64,000 nt of DNA. It comes from CALGSZ01 sp042408955 (lineage in GTDB: Bacteria; Chloroflexota; Chloroflexia; Thermomicrobiales; UBA6265). The notes under the pieces are model-generated. The model did no database searches, had not been told where the DNA came from, and saw only the letters and a program-made list of their open reading frames with translations. The translations under genes and the position numbers were made by a program. Of this stretch, positions 16,577-25,267 are shown piece by piece. The DNA lies in NCBI GenBank assembly GCA_042408955.1, contig JBHOQQ010000070.1:1-64000 (forward strand), in the 5' to 3' direction. The stretch's first letter is position 1; each line of letters starts with the position of its first letter.

Positions 16577-16948
16577 ATGACGCGGTGGACACGTGAGGAA
16601 CTCGGCATCCTCGGAGCAGCCTTGGAGGTAGACCTCGCGGCGCGTCGTCGTGACGGCACGCTGCGACCCCCTGTTCCCGTCTGGATCGTCCGCGTTGGTG
16701 ACGATCTGTACATTCGCTCGTGGCGCGGGACCAGCGGTGCTTGGTTCCGCACTGCTCAGGCAAGTCATCAGGGGGTAATCCGAACCGGCGGCACCGCGCG
16801 GGAGGTAACCTTCGTGGAGGAAACGGACCCCAGCATCAACGACCGGATTGACGACGCCTACCGCGCCAAATACCGTCACTCCAGCTATCTTCCGCCGATG
16901 ATCGGTGCGGAGGCGCGCGCCACCACGCTCAAGCTCGTACCGCGCTAA
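16577..16948 (+). CDS. DUF2255 family protein
   Basis: Short cytoplasmic protein, about 123 residues, of a family without assigned function. Characteristic text: WTREELGILGAALEVDLAARRRDGTLRPPVPVW, then VRVGDDLYIRSWRG, SGAWFRTAQASHQG and a closing DAYRAKYRHSSYLPPMIG. The overall beta-barrel look resembles flavin-reductase-like split barrels, but no cofactor motif is visible. The ATG at 16577 is chosen over upstream starts because AGGAAGGGAAGAGG precedes it. Followed after 61 bases by an LLM oxidoreductase, so a redox connection is possible. Confidence 0.8.
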   Translation: MTRWTREELGILGAALEVDLAARRRDGTLRPPVPVWIVRVGDDLYIRSWRGTSGAWFRTAQASHQGVIRTGGTAREVTFVEETDPSINDRIDDAYRAKYRHSSYLPPMIGAEARATTLKLVPR

Positions 16949-17009
16949 CATGCGCGTTGCCCGCCAACATTGGAGGACCGAGCCGGCGGCAAGGAGAGGA
17001 GGACGAAGC

Positions 17010-17861
17010 ATGACGAGGCTCCGCTGGGGCATCAAGACGGCGCCACAACACACGACATACGACGCGATGCTCAAGGTCTGGCAAGAGGCTGACGCCACGC
17101 CCGCCTTCGAGCACGCCTGGCTTTTCGACCACTTCGCCCCGATCCAAGGCGACTTGGACGGCCCGTGCTTCGAGGGCTGGACGTTGCTGGCGGCCCTAGC
17201 GGCTCAAACCTCGCGCCTGCGCCTCGGCATCATGGTCACGGGCAACACCTATCGTCACCCTGCTGTCCTGGCTCACATGGCCGCGACGGTGGACGTGATC
17301 TCAAATGGCCGGCTTGATTTCGGAATCGGAGCCGGCTGGAACGAGTACGAGCACCAAAGCATGGGCATCCCGCTTTACACGCCCGGCGAGCGCATCAGGC
17401 GCCTCGGCGAGGCATGCGAGATCGCCCGGCGCTTGTTTACGCAGCATCTCACCGATTTCGATGGCAAGTACTATCAGCTTAAAGAGGCTCGGTGCGAGCC
17501 AAAGCCGATTCAAAAGCCGTATCCGCCGTTCGTCGTTGGCGGAAGTGGCGAGCAATTGACGTTGCGTGTGGCCGCGCGCTACGCCGACATTTGGAACTCA
17601 ACTGCCCAGGACGTGGAGGTCTTTCGGCACAAGGTGCGGGTCCTGCACGAGCACTGCGCCGCTGTGGGACGAGATCCAGCTGAGATCGAGCTTTCAATCC
17701 AGACGCGCGTCAACTACGATGACCTACCGGCGACGGTGGCAACGCTCCAACCGCTCGTCGAGGCCGGCGCCACGCACCTCGTCCTGATGCTGACCTATCC
17801 CTACCCCGACGGGATCGTCGCGCGGCTCGCCGACGAGGTGGTAGCCCGCATCGGCTGCTGA
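17010..17861 (+). CDS. LLM class F420-dependent oxidoreductase
   Basis: Luciferase-like monooxygenase fold, about 283 residues. Motifs: LRWGIKTAPQHTTYDAML, FEHAWLFDHFAP, TSRLRLGIMVTGNTYRHPAVLAHMAATVDVISNGRLDFGIGAGWNEYEH (the family signature), YPPFVVGGSGEQLTLRVAARYADIWN. These match the branch that uses reduced F420 or FMN. An AGGAGAGGAGG ribosome site supports the ATG at 17010. Follows the DUF2255 gene and precedes a cupin gene in one orientation, but nothing indicates the substrate. Confidence 0.92.
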   Translation: MTRLRWGIKTAPQHTTYDAMLKVWQEADATPAFEHAWLFDHFAPIQGDLDGPCFEGWTLLAALAAQTSRLRLGIMVTGNTYRHPAVLAHMAATVDVISNGRLDFGIGAGWNEYEHQSMGIPLYTPGERIRRLGEACEIARRLFTQHLTDFDGKYYQLKEARCEPKPIQKPYPPFVVGGSGEQLTLRVAARYADIWNSTAQDVEVFRHKVRVLHEHCAAVGRDPAEIELSIQTRVNYDDLPATVATLQPLVEAGATHLVLMLTYPYPDGIVARLADEVVARIGC

Positions 17862-17918
17862 GCGGCCAAGCAGTAGTCCAGCTGCCACCACCGGATAAGA
17901 CTACTCGGAGAGAGTACG

Positions 17919-18335
17919 ATGCAGATTACAAGGAATGCGACCCCAACAATGGCCGGGCCAAGCGAGTGGTTCACCGGAACGGTCTACGTCGATCCGATTG
18001 CGGTACCTGCCAATGGATCGCGACTCTCCGCGAGCATCGTTCGCTTCGCGCCGGGCGCGCGCACTGCCTGGCACACACATCCCAATGAGCAGACGATCTA
18101 TGTGGTCGAGGGCATCGGCCGGTGCCAGCGGCGCGGCGGGCCGGTCGAGATCTTCCGCCCCGGTGACCGCGTCTTCTTCGAGCCAGGCGAGGAACACTGG
18201 CACGGAGCCGACCCCAACCGCTTTATGACGCACATTGCCATGCTCGACGTTGACGATCAGGGCACCAGCGCGACCTGGGGAGAGCACGTTACCGACGCGG
18301 AGTACGATCAGCCGGCTGAGTCAGCACCTGCATAG
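17919..18335 (+). CDS. Cupin domain protein, hydroxynitrile-lyase-like
   Basis: Single-domain cupin of 138 residues. Motif 1 is APGARTAWHTHPNEQTIYVVEG, with metal-binding histidines and the glutamine typical of the manganese-type cupin hydroxynitrile lyases; motif 2 is RPGDRVFFEPGEEHWHGA with the third His. The closing MTHIAMLDVDD...EHVTDAEY also matches that subfamily. The natural reaction in bacteria is often unknown, so only the fold and metal site are certain. Ribosome site GGAGAG is at 17908-17913. Confidence 0.88.
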   Translation: MQITRNATPTMAGPSEWFTGTVYVDPIAVPANGSRLSASIVRFAPGARTAWHTHPNEQTIYVVEGIGRCQRRGGPVEIFRPGDRVFFEPGEEHWHGADPNRFMTHIAMLDVDDQGTSATWGEHVTDAEYDQPAESAPA

Positions 18336-18420
18336 CCACGGTGCTGAACTACCAGATGGGTGAGCTCCCACACGCTCCGCCGCTGCAAGACAGCCAGCCA
18401 GCGTGACGGAGGTACCTCCC

Positions 18421-19191
18421 ATGCCAGTGCACGCCCTGTAGATCGGCGATTCAGAGACGGTTGTCTGCCGCTATGCCGTCGACGCGGATGTCTTCGAGCA
18501 AGCGTATGTCAATGACAATGGGCGCTTTCTGCGCGATGCACTCGCCGGACATCCAGAGATTCACATCCGCCACACCGTCCCAACCGCAGTGCCACACGAG
18601 TTCCCAATCAACGAGCTCGATCTGAACGCCTATGACGTCGTTATCTTCAGCGACGTCGGCTACAACTCGATGATCTTCTACCCCGGCCTGACGCCGCCAT
18701 ACGAATACCCGCTCGGTCCCGATCGCTGTCAGATGGTTGCCGATTTTGTTGCCAGGGGCGGTGGATTCATCATGGTCGGGGGCTATCTCTCCTTCGCCGG
18801 CTTCAACGGGATCGCCCGCTACCACGGTACCGTCATCGAAGAGATCCTGCCAGTCGGCATCGCTCCTCATGACGACCGCGTCGAGGTCGTCGCTGGATTT
18901 CGCTTCGAGATCGTCGATCCCAAGCACCCCATAGTCGCCGGACTCGACTGGTCGGGAGCGCGCTTCACCCTCTGCGGCTACAACCGCGTGCGCCTCAAGC
19001 CCGGTGCGCACCTCGCCGCCCGCCACGGCGACGATCCGATCATCGCCACAGGCTCTCATGGCAACGGCCGCACCGCCATCTTTGCCTCGGATGTCGCGCC
19101 ACACTGGGCGGGCGACTTCGTGCGCTGGGAAGGCTACCCCCGCTTCTGGGCGCAGATGCTAACCTGGCTGGCCGGAAGCACATCTCGCTAA
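18421..19191 (+). pseudogene. ThuA / glutamine-amidotransferase-like gene with amber stop at codon 7
   Basis: From ATG 18421, preceded by GGAGGT, the frame reads MPVHAL, then TAG (18439-18441), then IGDSETVVCRYAVDADVFEQAY and on without interruption to 19191, about 257 codons. The family normally has an aromatic residue at this position (strand of type ALYIG), so TAG is probably a one-base change of a Tyr codon. The body fits the putative glutamine amidotransferase (PF07090-like) family: VVIFSDVGYNSMIFYPG, FVARGGGFIMVGGYLSFAGFNG, and GNGRTAIFASDVAPHWAGDF near the end. The next in-frame start (GTG 18589) would lose the first 56 residues, including the first strand. Either a recent pseudogene or a base error. 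Confidence 0.78.
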
Positions 19192-19290
19192 GAAATCCGC
19201 ATACCTGTTTGGGTCTCCCCGCCACCGCTCGGCGATAATGCACGGTGATACGGCCCGGAACGCTTCGCTTGCGAAAGGATAGTACCTGGC

Positions 19291-20898
19291 ATGACGGCTC
19301 CAACCCTCGCAATTCTCGGCGCTCGCCTCCGCACGCTTGATCCTCATCGCCCGTTTGCCTCGGCGGTGGCTATGCGCGACGGCTTCATCGTCGAGGTGGG
19401 AGACGACGCCACCGTGCGCGCCACCTGCGACGCCACTACTGAGATCATTGATGGCCAGGGGCTGGCCATCGTCCCCGGCCTGACCGACAGCCACTTCCAT
19501 CCGTTCTGGGGTGCCGAGGCCACCCGCGGCGCCGACTTGACGCGCGTTAGAACACCCAATGAGCTACGCGCGGCGCTAGCCGCCGAGCGGGAGAAGGTCG
19601 GGCCAGATGCCTGGATCATCGGCTGGGGCCTCGTCTTCGAAGTCTTTGAGGAAACCGGTATCCGCGGCGATGTCTTCGACACCGCCATCGGTGGCCAGCC
19701 CGCTTTCCTGGCCTTCTTCGATGGGCACACTGCTGTCGTGAACCAGGCGGCTCTGCGGCTCGGAGGTGTCACTGGCCGCGAAACGTTTCAAGACAACTCG
19801 GAGGTCGTCTGTGATGCTGACGGCACGCCGACCGGCGAGTTGCGGGAAGCCGGGGCGATGGACCTAGTTCGGCGGGCAATACCGGAGCCAACCGCTGCTG
19901 AGCGGTACCGCTGGTACGTCGAGGCGATGAAACAATGGAACGCCGTGGGCCTGACAGGCGTCCACGCGATGGACGGCAGCCCGGCCACCTTCGATCTCCT
20001 ACGCGAGTTAGAAGGCAACGGTGATCTGACTGTCCGCATGGTCGTACCGCTCTGGCAAAAGCCGGAAATGACCCTTGACGACATGCGGGCACAGCTTCCG
20101 TTGCGGGATGAGCGGGGCCGGCTCTGGCGTGGCGGCGTGGCGAAGTTCTTCATTGATGGCGTGACCGAGACCGGCACGGCGTGGCTCTATGAGCCGGACA
20201 CCCTCGGCGAAGGAACCAAACCATTTTGGCCAGACCCGGACTATTACGCCCAGGCAGTCAAGCTCTTTGCCGAAGCAGGATTTCAGTGCGCTACGCATGC
20301 CGTCGGAGATCGCGCGGTTCGCTGCGCGCTCGATGCCTATCGCGCGGCGGGGGCGGCTCCCGGCGTTCGACACCGCATCGAGCACATCGAGCAACTCGTG
20401 GACGAGGACCTCCCGCGCTTTGCCGCGCAGGGCGTTGTTGCCTCGATGCAGCCGCTGCACATGGCCGCGTACCGGCCGGATGGCAGCGACGCGGCCCAAA
20501 GCCGGCTCGGACAGGAGCGGCGCGCGCGAGCCTTCCGGTGCCAGGACTTGCGCCGCTCTGGCGCAATCCTAGCGCTCGGGTCCGACTGGATGGTGGCGCC
20601 ATTCGATCCGCGGATCGGGATGGCCTGGGCACGGCTGCGGCGGCCCGGTGGCGAGCCGGACTTCGTGCCGGTGCTACCCGAGCAAGCGCTGACACCGCTG
20701 CAGGCGCTCGAAGGCTACACAAGCGAGGCGGCGCGAGCAATTTCCGAGGAGCACCTCTCCGGCCGGATCGCTCCCGGCTACCACGCCGACCTGACCGCCT
20801 TTGCCGAGGACCCGGTCGAGTGTGATGCGGACGCCCTGGTTCGGCTGCCAGTCTGTCTGACGGTAGTGGATGGGCGCGTCGTGCACCGGCTGCCGTAG
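19291..20898 (+). CDS. Amidohydrolase family protein (YtcJ type)
   Basis: Metal-dependent hydrolase of the amidohydrolase-3 group, 535 residues. Metal-site motifs: TDSHFHPFWG (HxH), FQCATHAVGDRAV, GVRHRIEHIEQL and ALGSDWMVAPFDP (the final Asp). The composite domain closes with SGRIAPGYHADLTAFAEDPVECD. The N-terminal beta-sandwich (LAILGARLRTLDPHRPFASAVAMRDGFI) is typical. Cytoplasmic, no signal peptide. Substrates of this branch are cyclic amides or N-formyl compounds, rarely known. Its stop is followed directly by the G-rich repeat element. Confidence 0.93.
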   Translation: MTAPTLAILGARLRTLDPHRPFASAVAMRDGFIVEVGDDATVRATCDATTEIIDGQGLAIVPGLTDSHFHPFWGAEATRGADLTRVRTPNELRAALAAEREKVGPDAWIIGWGLVFEVFEETGIRGDVFDTAIGGQPAFLAFFDGHTAVVNQAALRLGGVTGRETFQDNSEVVCDADGTPTGELREAGAMDLVRRAIPEPTAAERYRWYVEAMKQWNAVGLTGVHAMDGSPATFDLLRELEGNGDLTVRMVVPLWQKPEMTLDDMRAQLPLRDERGRLWRGGVAKFFIDGVTETGTAWLYEPDTLGEGTKPFWPDPDYYAQAVKLFAEAGFQCATHAVGDRAVRCALDAYRAAGAAPGVRHRIEHIEQLVDEDLPRFAAQGVVASMQPLHMAAYRPDGSDAAQSRLGQERRARAFRCQDLRRSGAILALGSDWMVAPFDPRIGMAWARLRRPGGEPDFVPVLPEQALTPLQALEGYTSEAARAISEEHLSGRIAPGYHADLTAFAEDPVECDADALVRLPVCLTVVDGRVVHRLP

Positions 20899-21210
20899 AA
20901 GGGATCAGGAGTCAGGGGTTGGGGGTCGGTGTGGGGGCTAGGGGTTAGGGGCTGGGGGCTGGGGGCTGGGGGCTAGGGAAGGTTCGAGCTTCGAGCTTCG
21001 AGCTTTGAGCTATCAGCCGTCAGCTATCAGGTGTCAGCAGGTGGAGGGGCGTGATGCATTGTGCCCCTCCATAACAGGATGGGAGAGATCTGTGGCCCCC
21101 GAACGCTAGTGTTGGGGGCAAACGACCGTGTCTGCCCTCGCCATCAGCCGTCAGGCTGCGTAGGGGCGCGATTCATTGCGCTCCGCCATGATCGGCATGG
21201 GAGGCGCCGG
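20899..21210 (+). repeat. Composite G-rich intergenic repeat, copy 1
   Basis: Modular element starting eight bases after the amidohydrolase stop. It contains runs of GGGGCTGGGGGCT type (20930-20978), then TTCGAGC direct repeats (20982-21004), then TCAGCCGTCAGC-type repeats, then two variants of a 40-base unit (about 21043-21085 and 21162-21205) beginning AGGGGCGTGAT or AGGGGCGCGAT. The first has an 8-bp stem (GGAGGGGC 21043-21050, GCCCCTCC 21063-21070). The same modules occur in the same order on the minus strand at 30761-30942. The G runs could form quadruplexes. Confidence 0.8.
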
Positions 21211-21283
21211 TGGCCTCCCGAGCCGTCATGTATCTGCCGATAGCCGCACGGAACTTCCTAGCGGTGTCCGCAGGGGCGAACTC

Positions 21284-21342
21284 TGGACACGGCGGCGCGG
21301 GTGCGCTATGATGCCAAAAACGCTTCCGGAAACGTTTCCGGA
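21284..21342 (+). promoter_or_regulatory. Promoter and perfect LacI-type operator of the regulator gene
   Basis: TGGACA (21284-21289), 17 bases, TATGAT (21307-21312). TCCGGAAACGTTTCCGGA (21325-21342) is a perfect 18-bp palindrome with the central CG typical of LacI-family operators. It covers the early transcribed region, 12 bases after the -10 box, so the regulator should repress itself and the genes coupled to it. Confidence 0.8.
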
Positions 21343-21365
21343 GTGACCGAGCAAGGATGCAACGC

Positions 21366-22367
21366 ATGCCGACGATCCGTGATGTCGCCCGTGAGGCTGG
21401 GGTCTCCGTTACCGCGGCCTCCCGCGCCCTCAATGGCCGGGGCGAGCTCAGTTCCGAAAAGCGCGCCCGCGTGTTGGAAGCCGCCGCCCGCCTCAACTTC
21501 GTCCCCAGCGCAGTGGCCCGCGCCCTCGTCTCCGGCAAAACGAAGACGCTTGGTATGGTCATCACCGACAACGCCAGCCCCGTCTACGCCGACATCGTCA
21601 AGGGCGTGGAAGCCTCGGCCAAGCGCGCCGGCTTCGGCCTCCTCCTCTGCAATTCCGCCGACTCCCAGGACCAGGCGCTCGCGTGCCTGGCATTATTCCA
21701 GGCCAAGCAGGTCGATGGGGTGCTGCTGACACCCGTTCAGTCCGATCGCCGCGACATTGAATTCCTCCAGCAGGCTGGCATTCCCCACATCCTGCTGCTG
21801 CGCCACTTCGGCGATCCGGATACCGATGCTGTCATCACCGACAACGTCGCGGGCGGCAAGCTGGCCACCAGCCACTTGATCGAGCTCGGCCACACGCGCA
21901 TCGCCCACATTGCCGGACCGGCGCACACCTCCAGCGCCCAGGGCCGGCTGGCTGGCTATCTCGCCGCGTTGCGCGCGCACGGCCTGGCGAGCGATCCGGC
22001 GCTGATCCGCCACGCGCCATATACCGTTGAAGGCGGCTACCAGGCGGCGCTGCCGCTCCTGTCTGACTCGGACCGGCCGACCGCGCTCTTCGCCGCCAAC
22101 GATCTGATCGCGATCGGCGTGATGAAGGCCGCTCGTGAGCTCGGCCTGCGCATTCCGGATGATCTGGCGCTCGTAGGAGGGGACAACATCGAGTTGGCCG
22201 AGTATCTCGCCGTTCCACTGACCACCTTCCACCAGCCTGGCCGGGAGATCGGCGCCCGTGGCGCGGAGCTCCTCCTCGCCCGGCTGCACGGCGATCGGGA
22301 AGGCGCCGTGCAGGTCGTCCTTCCCACCGAGCTGATCGTCCGGGCATCGTCGGGAGGGCTATCATGA
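21366..22367 (+). CDS. LacI family transcriptional regulator
   Basis: DNA-binding repressor, about 333 residues. The N-terminal helix-turn-helix (PTIRDVAREAGVSVTAASRALNGRG) and hinge helix (NFVPSAVARALVSGKTKTLG) are followed by a periplasmic-binding-like effector domain (GMVITDNASPVYADIVKGVE, LIELGHTRIAHIAGP, TALFAANDLIAIGVMKAARELG). ATG 21366 is preferred to 21357 because AAGGA lies eight bases ahead of it. A perfect operator lies in its own leader. Its stop overlaps the start of the hyuB remnant (ATGA), so it once controlled a hydantoinase-like operon. Confidence 0.94.
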   Translation: MPTIRDVAREAGVSVTAASRALNGRGELSSEKRARVLEAAARLNFVPSAVARALVSGKTKTLGMVITDNASPVYADIVKGVEASAKRAGFGLLLCNSADSQDQALACLALFQAKQVDGVLLTPVQSDRRDIEFLQQAGIPHILLLRHFGDPDTDAVITDNVAGGKLATSHLIELGHTRIAHIAGPAHTSSAQGRLAGYLAALRAHGLASDPALIRHAPYTVEGGYQAALPLLSDSDRPTALFAANDLIAIGVMKAARELGLRIPDDLALVGGDNIELAEYLAVPLTTFHQPGREIGARGAELLLARLHGDREGAVQVVLPTELIVRASSGGLS

Positions 22368-23686
22368 CGGCCATCGATCCGATCACGTTTGAGGTCCTGC
22401 GCAACGCCTTCGTCGAAGTGACCGAGGAGATGTCAGTCGCGCTGCGGCGGAGCGCCTATTCGACGAACATCAAAACCCGCGCCGATTTCTCCTGCCCCCT
22501 CTTCGACCACGACCTGCAAACCGTTGCCCAGGCATTCACCCAGGCGAATCACCTCGGTTCGCTAGCAGAGATGGTGCCGCGCGTCGTCCGTGAATTCGGT
22601 CCGGAGCGGCTTGGTCCGGGCGATAGCCTGATCTGCAACGATCCGTATCGGGGCGGTGCTCACCTCAACGACGTGCTGCTCATCATGCCGGTGTTCCACG
22701 ATGGGCAGATCCTGGCGTATGTCGCCAACTTCGCCAACCATGTGGATGTCGTCGGCTGATCACCAACGATTATTGGCGTTTTCATTTATACTTATCAGTA
22801 TATCTTGATACAATCGCCGTTTCATCTTCTCCAAGGCGGAACGCTTGTCGAGGATGTCTTCCGGCTAGTCCTGGCGCAGGTGCGCGCCAAGCGCGAGACG
22901 GCGGGCGATTTTCGCGCCCAGATTGCGGCGAACTTGACCGGCGCGCGTCGCTTGCAGGCGATCGTTCAGCAGCATGGGGCGGAGACAGTCCGCGCGTGCA
23001 TGCAAGAGCTGCTGGCGTACACCGAGCGGCGGACCCGCACCGAGCTCCAGCGGCTGCCGCGCGGCACCTATCGCGCTGACGGCGTCATTGATAGCGATGG
23101 ATTCACTGACAAGCCGGTGCGGCTTGCCGGGGCGATTACGATTGATGACTACGGCGTCTGCTTCGACCTAAGCGGCTGCGATCAGCAGCGGTCAGCGCCC
23201 GTCAATGCCACCTCCTCGCAGACCTTCTCGGCCTGCGCCTACGTGCTGAAATGCCTGATCGACCCGGACATCCCCGTCAACGCCGGGTTCGACCGCCACG
23301 TGCGCATGATCGCGCCGGAGGGGACGGTGGTGCATGCTCGGCATCCGGTGCCAGTGGTGGGCGGGTGGGAGGTCAATTCGCGCCTGACCGATGTGCTACT
23401 GGCCGCGCTGGCCCCGGCGTTGCCTGACCTGATTCCCGCCGGCACCAAGGGGATGATTTGTCACGCCGGGTTTGGCGGCGCCGAGCCGCGCCGGGGCGAG
23501 TATTACTGCTTCCTGGAAACGCTGTTTGGCGGCTACGGGGTGCGCGGTGGCAGCGACGGCCCGGACGCAGTGCAGGCGCACGTCCAAAACACGGAAAACG
23601 CCCCAGTAGAGGAAACCGAAGGCAACTATCACGTACGCATCATTCGCTACGAGCTGGTCAACGACTCCGAGGGGGCCGGAACCTAG
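22364..23686 (+). pseudogene. Broken hydantoinase B / N-methylhydantoinase beta subunit
   Basis: The first 131 codons (DPITFEVLRNAFVEVTEEMSVALRRSAYSTNIK...) are a good HyuB N-terminus, ending in NFANHVDVVG at a TGA (22757-22759). In the same frame about 26 codons of AT-rich, non-family sequence follow (to about 22832), after which HyuB resumes with GGTLVEDVFRLVLAQVRAKRETAGDFRAQIAANLTGARRL. The frame and spacing are close to what an intact gene needs. The 3' end is cut at ELVNDSEGAGT, where it joins a fragment of an unrelated hydrolase. No HyuA partner gene is present. Two independent lesions make function unlikely. Confidence 0.85.
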
Positions 23687-25159
23687 CCGCCATCTGGCCG
23701 GACGTCGGCCCCATCCGCAACTATTTCCACCACATCCGCGAAGGTGGGGCGATGTGCCTGCACATGTTCGGCGCGCAATTCCTCCACGCCTTCGACGCCC
23801 AGGAATTGCAAGACGATCCGGTGGCCAAGCTCGCCTTCGAACGGGAGATGGCCCGCCTGCGCGATTGGGTCTGGCAGACGCCATTCAAGCGAGGCGCCCC
23901 TTGCCAAGGTACCGGGGTTGGAGGAGACGCTCTTCAACTACTACACGCGCGGCGAGTACGACGACTGGTGGGGCGCGCCGTTCAACGACTTCGAGCGCTA
24001 TTTCGACCGCCACCGCGACTGTCCTGGCACGTTCAGCAGCGGCTGGTATGACCCGTACGCCGTCGCCACCACCCGCCACTACGCGGCGATGGCGGCCAAG
24101 AATTCGACCCCGCAGCGGCTGCTGGTCGGCCCGTAGACGCACGAGGCCATGCGCCAGGACGTTTCCTATGCTGGCGATGTTGACTTCGGCCCGGACTCGG
24201 TACTCGGGAACGCTGGGTACAACGCCTTGCGCTTGCGCTGGTTCGACCGCTGGCTGCTCGATATCCCGAACGGCGTCGAGGATGACCCGCCGGTTCGCAT
24301 CTTCGTCATGGGTGGGGGCAGCGGCCGCAAGACGATCAAGGGGAAGCTGGATCATGGCGGCTTCTGGCGGATCGAGCGGGAATGGCCACTCGCGCGCACC
24401 CGCCACGTGACATACTATCTGCGCCAGGGCAACCGCCTCTTACCAGAGCCGCCACAGGAGACGGAAGCCTGGTGCTCCTACGTTTATGACCCCGACCACC
24501 TGGTACCGACGATCTCCGCGAACGTGACCGGCTTCTTCGAGCTTGTCCCAATCGCCGAGGGCGTGGAGGAGGCAGCGCGCGCGTTCGTCCCCTGGCGTGC
24601 GCGGATGCGCAGCATCGTGTTGCCGGGCGGCTCGCACCAGCGGGAAGCACCGGGCATCGTCGGCGCCCGCCCGCCCTATCCCCTGCTGGCGCACCGGCCG
24701 AATGTGCTGGTGTTCCAAACCGAGTCGCTAACCGAGCCGGTCGAGGTCACCGGGCCGATGGAGGTCGTGCTCTGGGTCGCCTCCTCCGCGCCAGACACCG
24801 ATTTCACCGCCAAGTTCATCGATGTCTACCCTCCAAATGAGGATTATCCGGAGGGATATCATCTCAACCTGGCTGACTCCATCATCCGCTGCCGGTACCG
24901 GAACGGCTGGGACCACGCCGAATTCATGGAGCCAGGGCAGGTGTACCGCGTTCAGATCGCGCTGCCGCCGATCAGCAACCGGTTCATGCCGGGGCACCGC
25001 ATCCGCTTGGATATCTCCAGCAGCAACTTCCCTCGGTTCGATCTCAACCCGAACACCGGTGAGCCGATGGGCCGGCACATGTCTACCCAAAAGGCACGCA
25101 ACACCGTCTTTTTCGATCAATCGCGCCCGTCGTACATCATCCTGCCCATCATTGATTGA
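23680..25159 (+). pseudogene. Broken CocE/NonD-type (X-Pro dipeptidyl-peptidase S15) hydrolase
   Basis: The fragment begins inside the protein at AIWPDVGPIRNYFHHIREGG, fused to the 3' cut of hyuB, so the N-terminal part, which carries the nucleophile serine in this family, is missing. The frame shifts near 23900 (TPFKRGAPC in one frame, PLAKVPGLEETLFNYYTRGEYDDWW in the next). A TAG at 24134-24136 then replaces what is normally Trp in the GPWTHE motif. The rest is intact to 25159: LRWFDRWLLDIPNGVEDDPPVRIFVMG and the C-terminal jelly-roll domain with GPMEVVLWVASSAPDTDFTAK and PGHRIRLDISSSNFPRFDLNPNTG. Non-functional on three counts. Confidence 0.87.
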
Positions 25160-25267
25160 CACGGAGGCAACATCTGAAGGGTTCACTCAATTGGGACGAG
25201 GCCGCGAAGCATGCTAGATTGCGTGCAGGACGGAGTAGACCGCGCCTAGCGGTCACAGGGAGCACGC

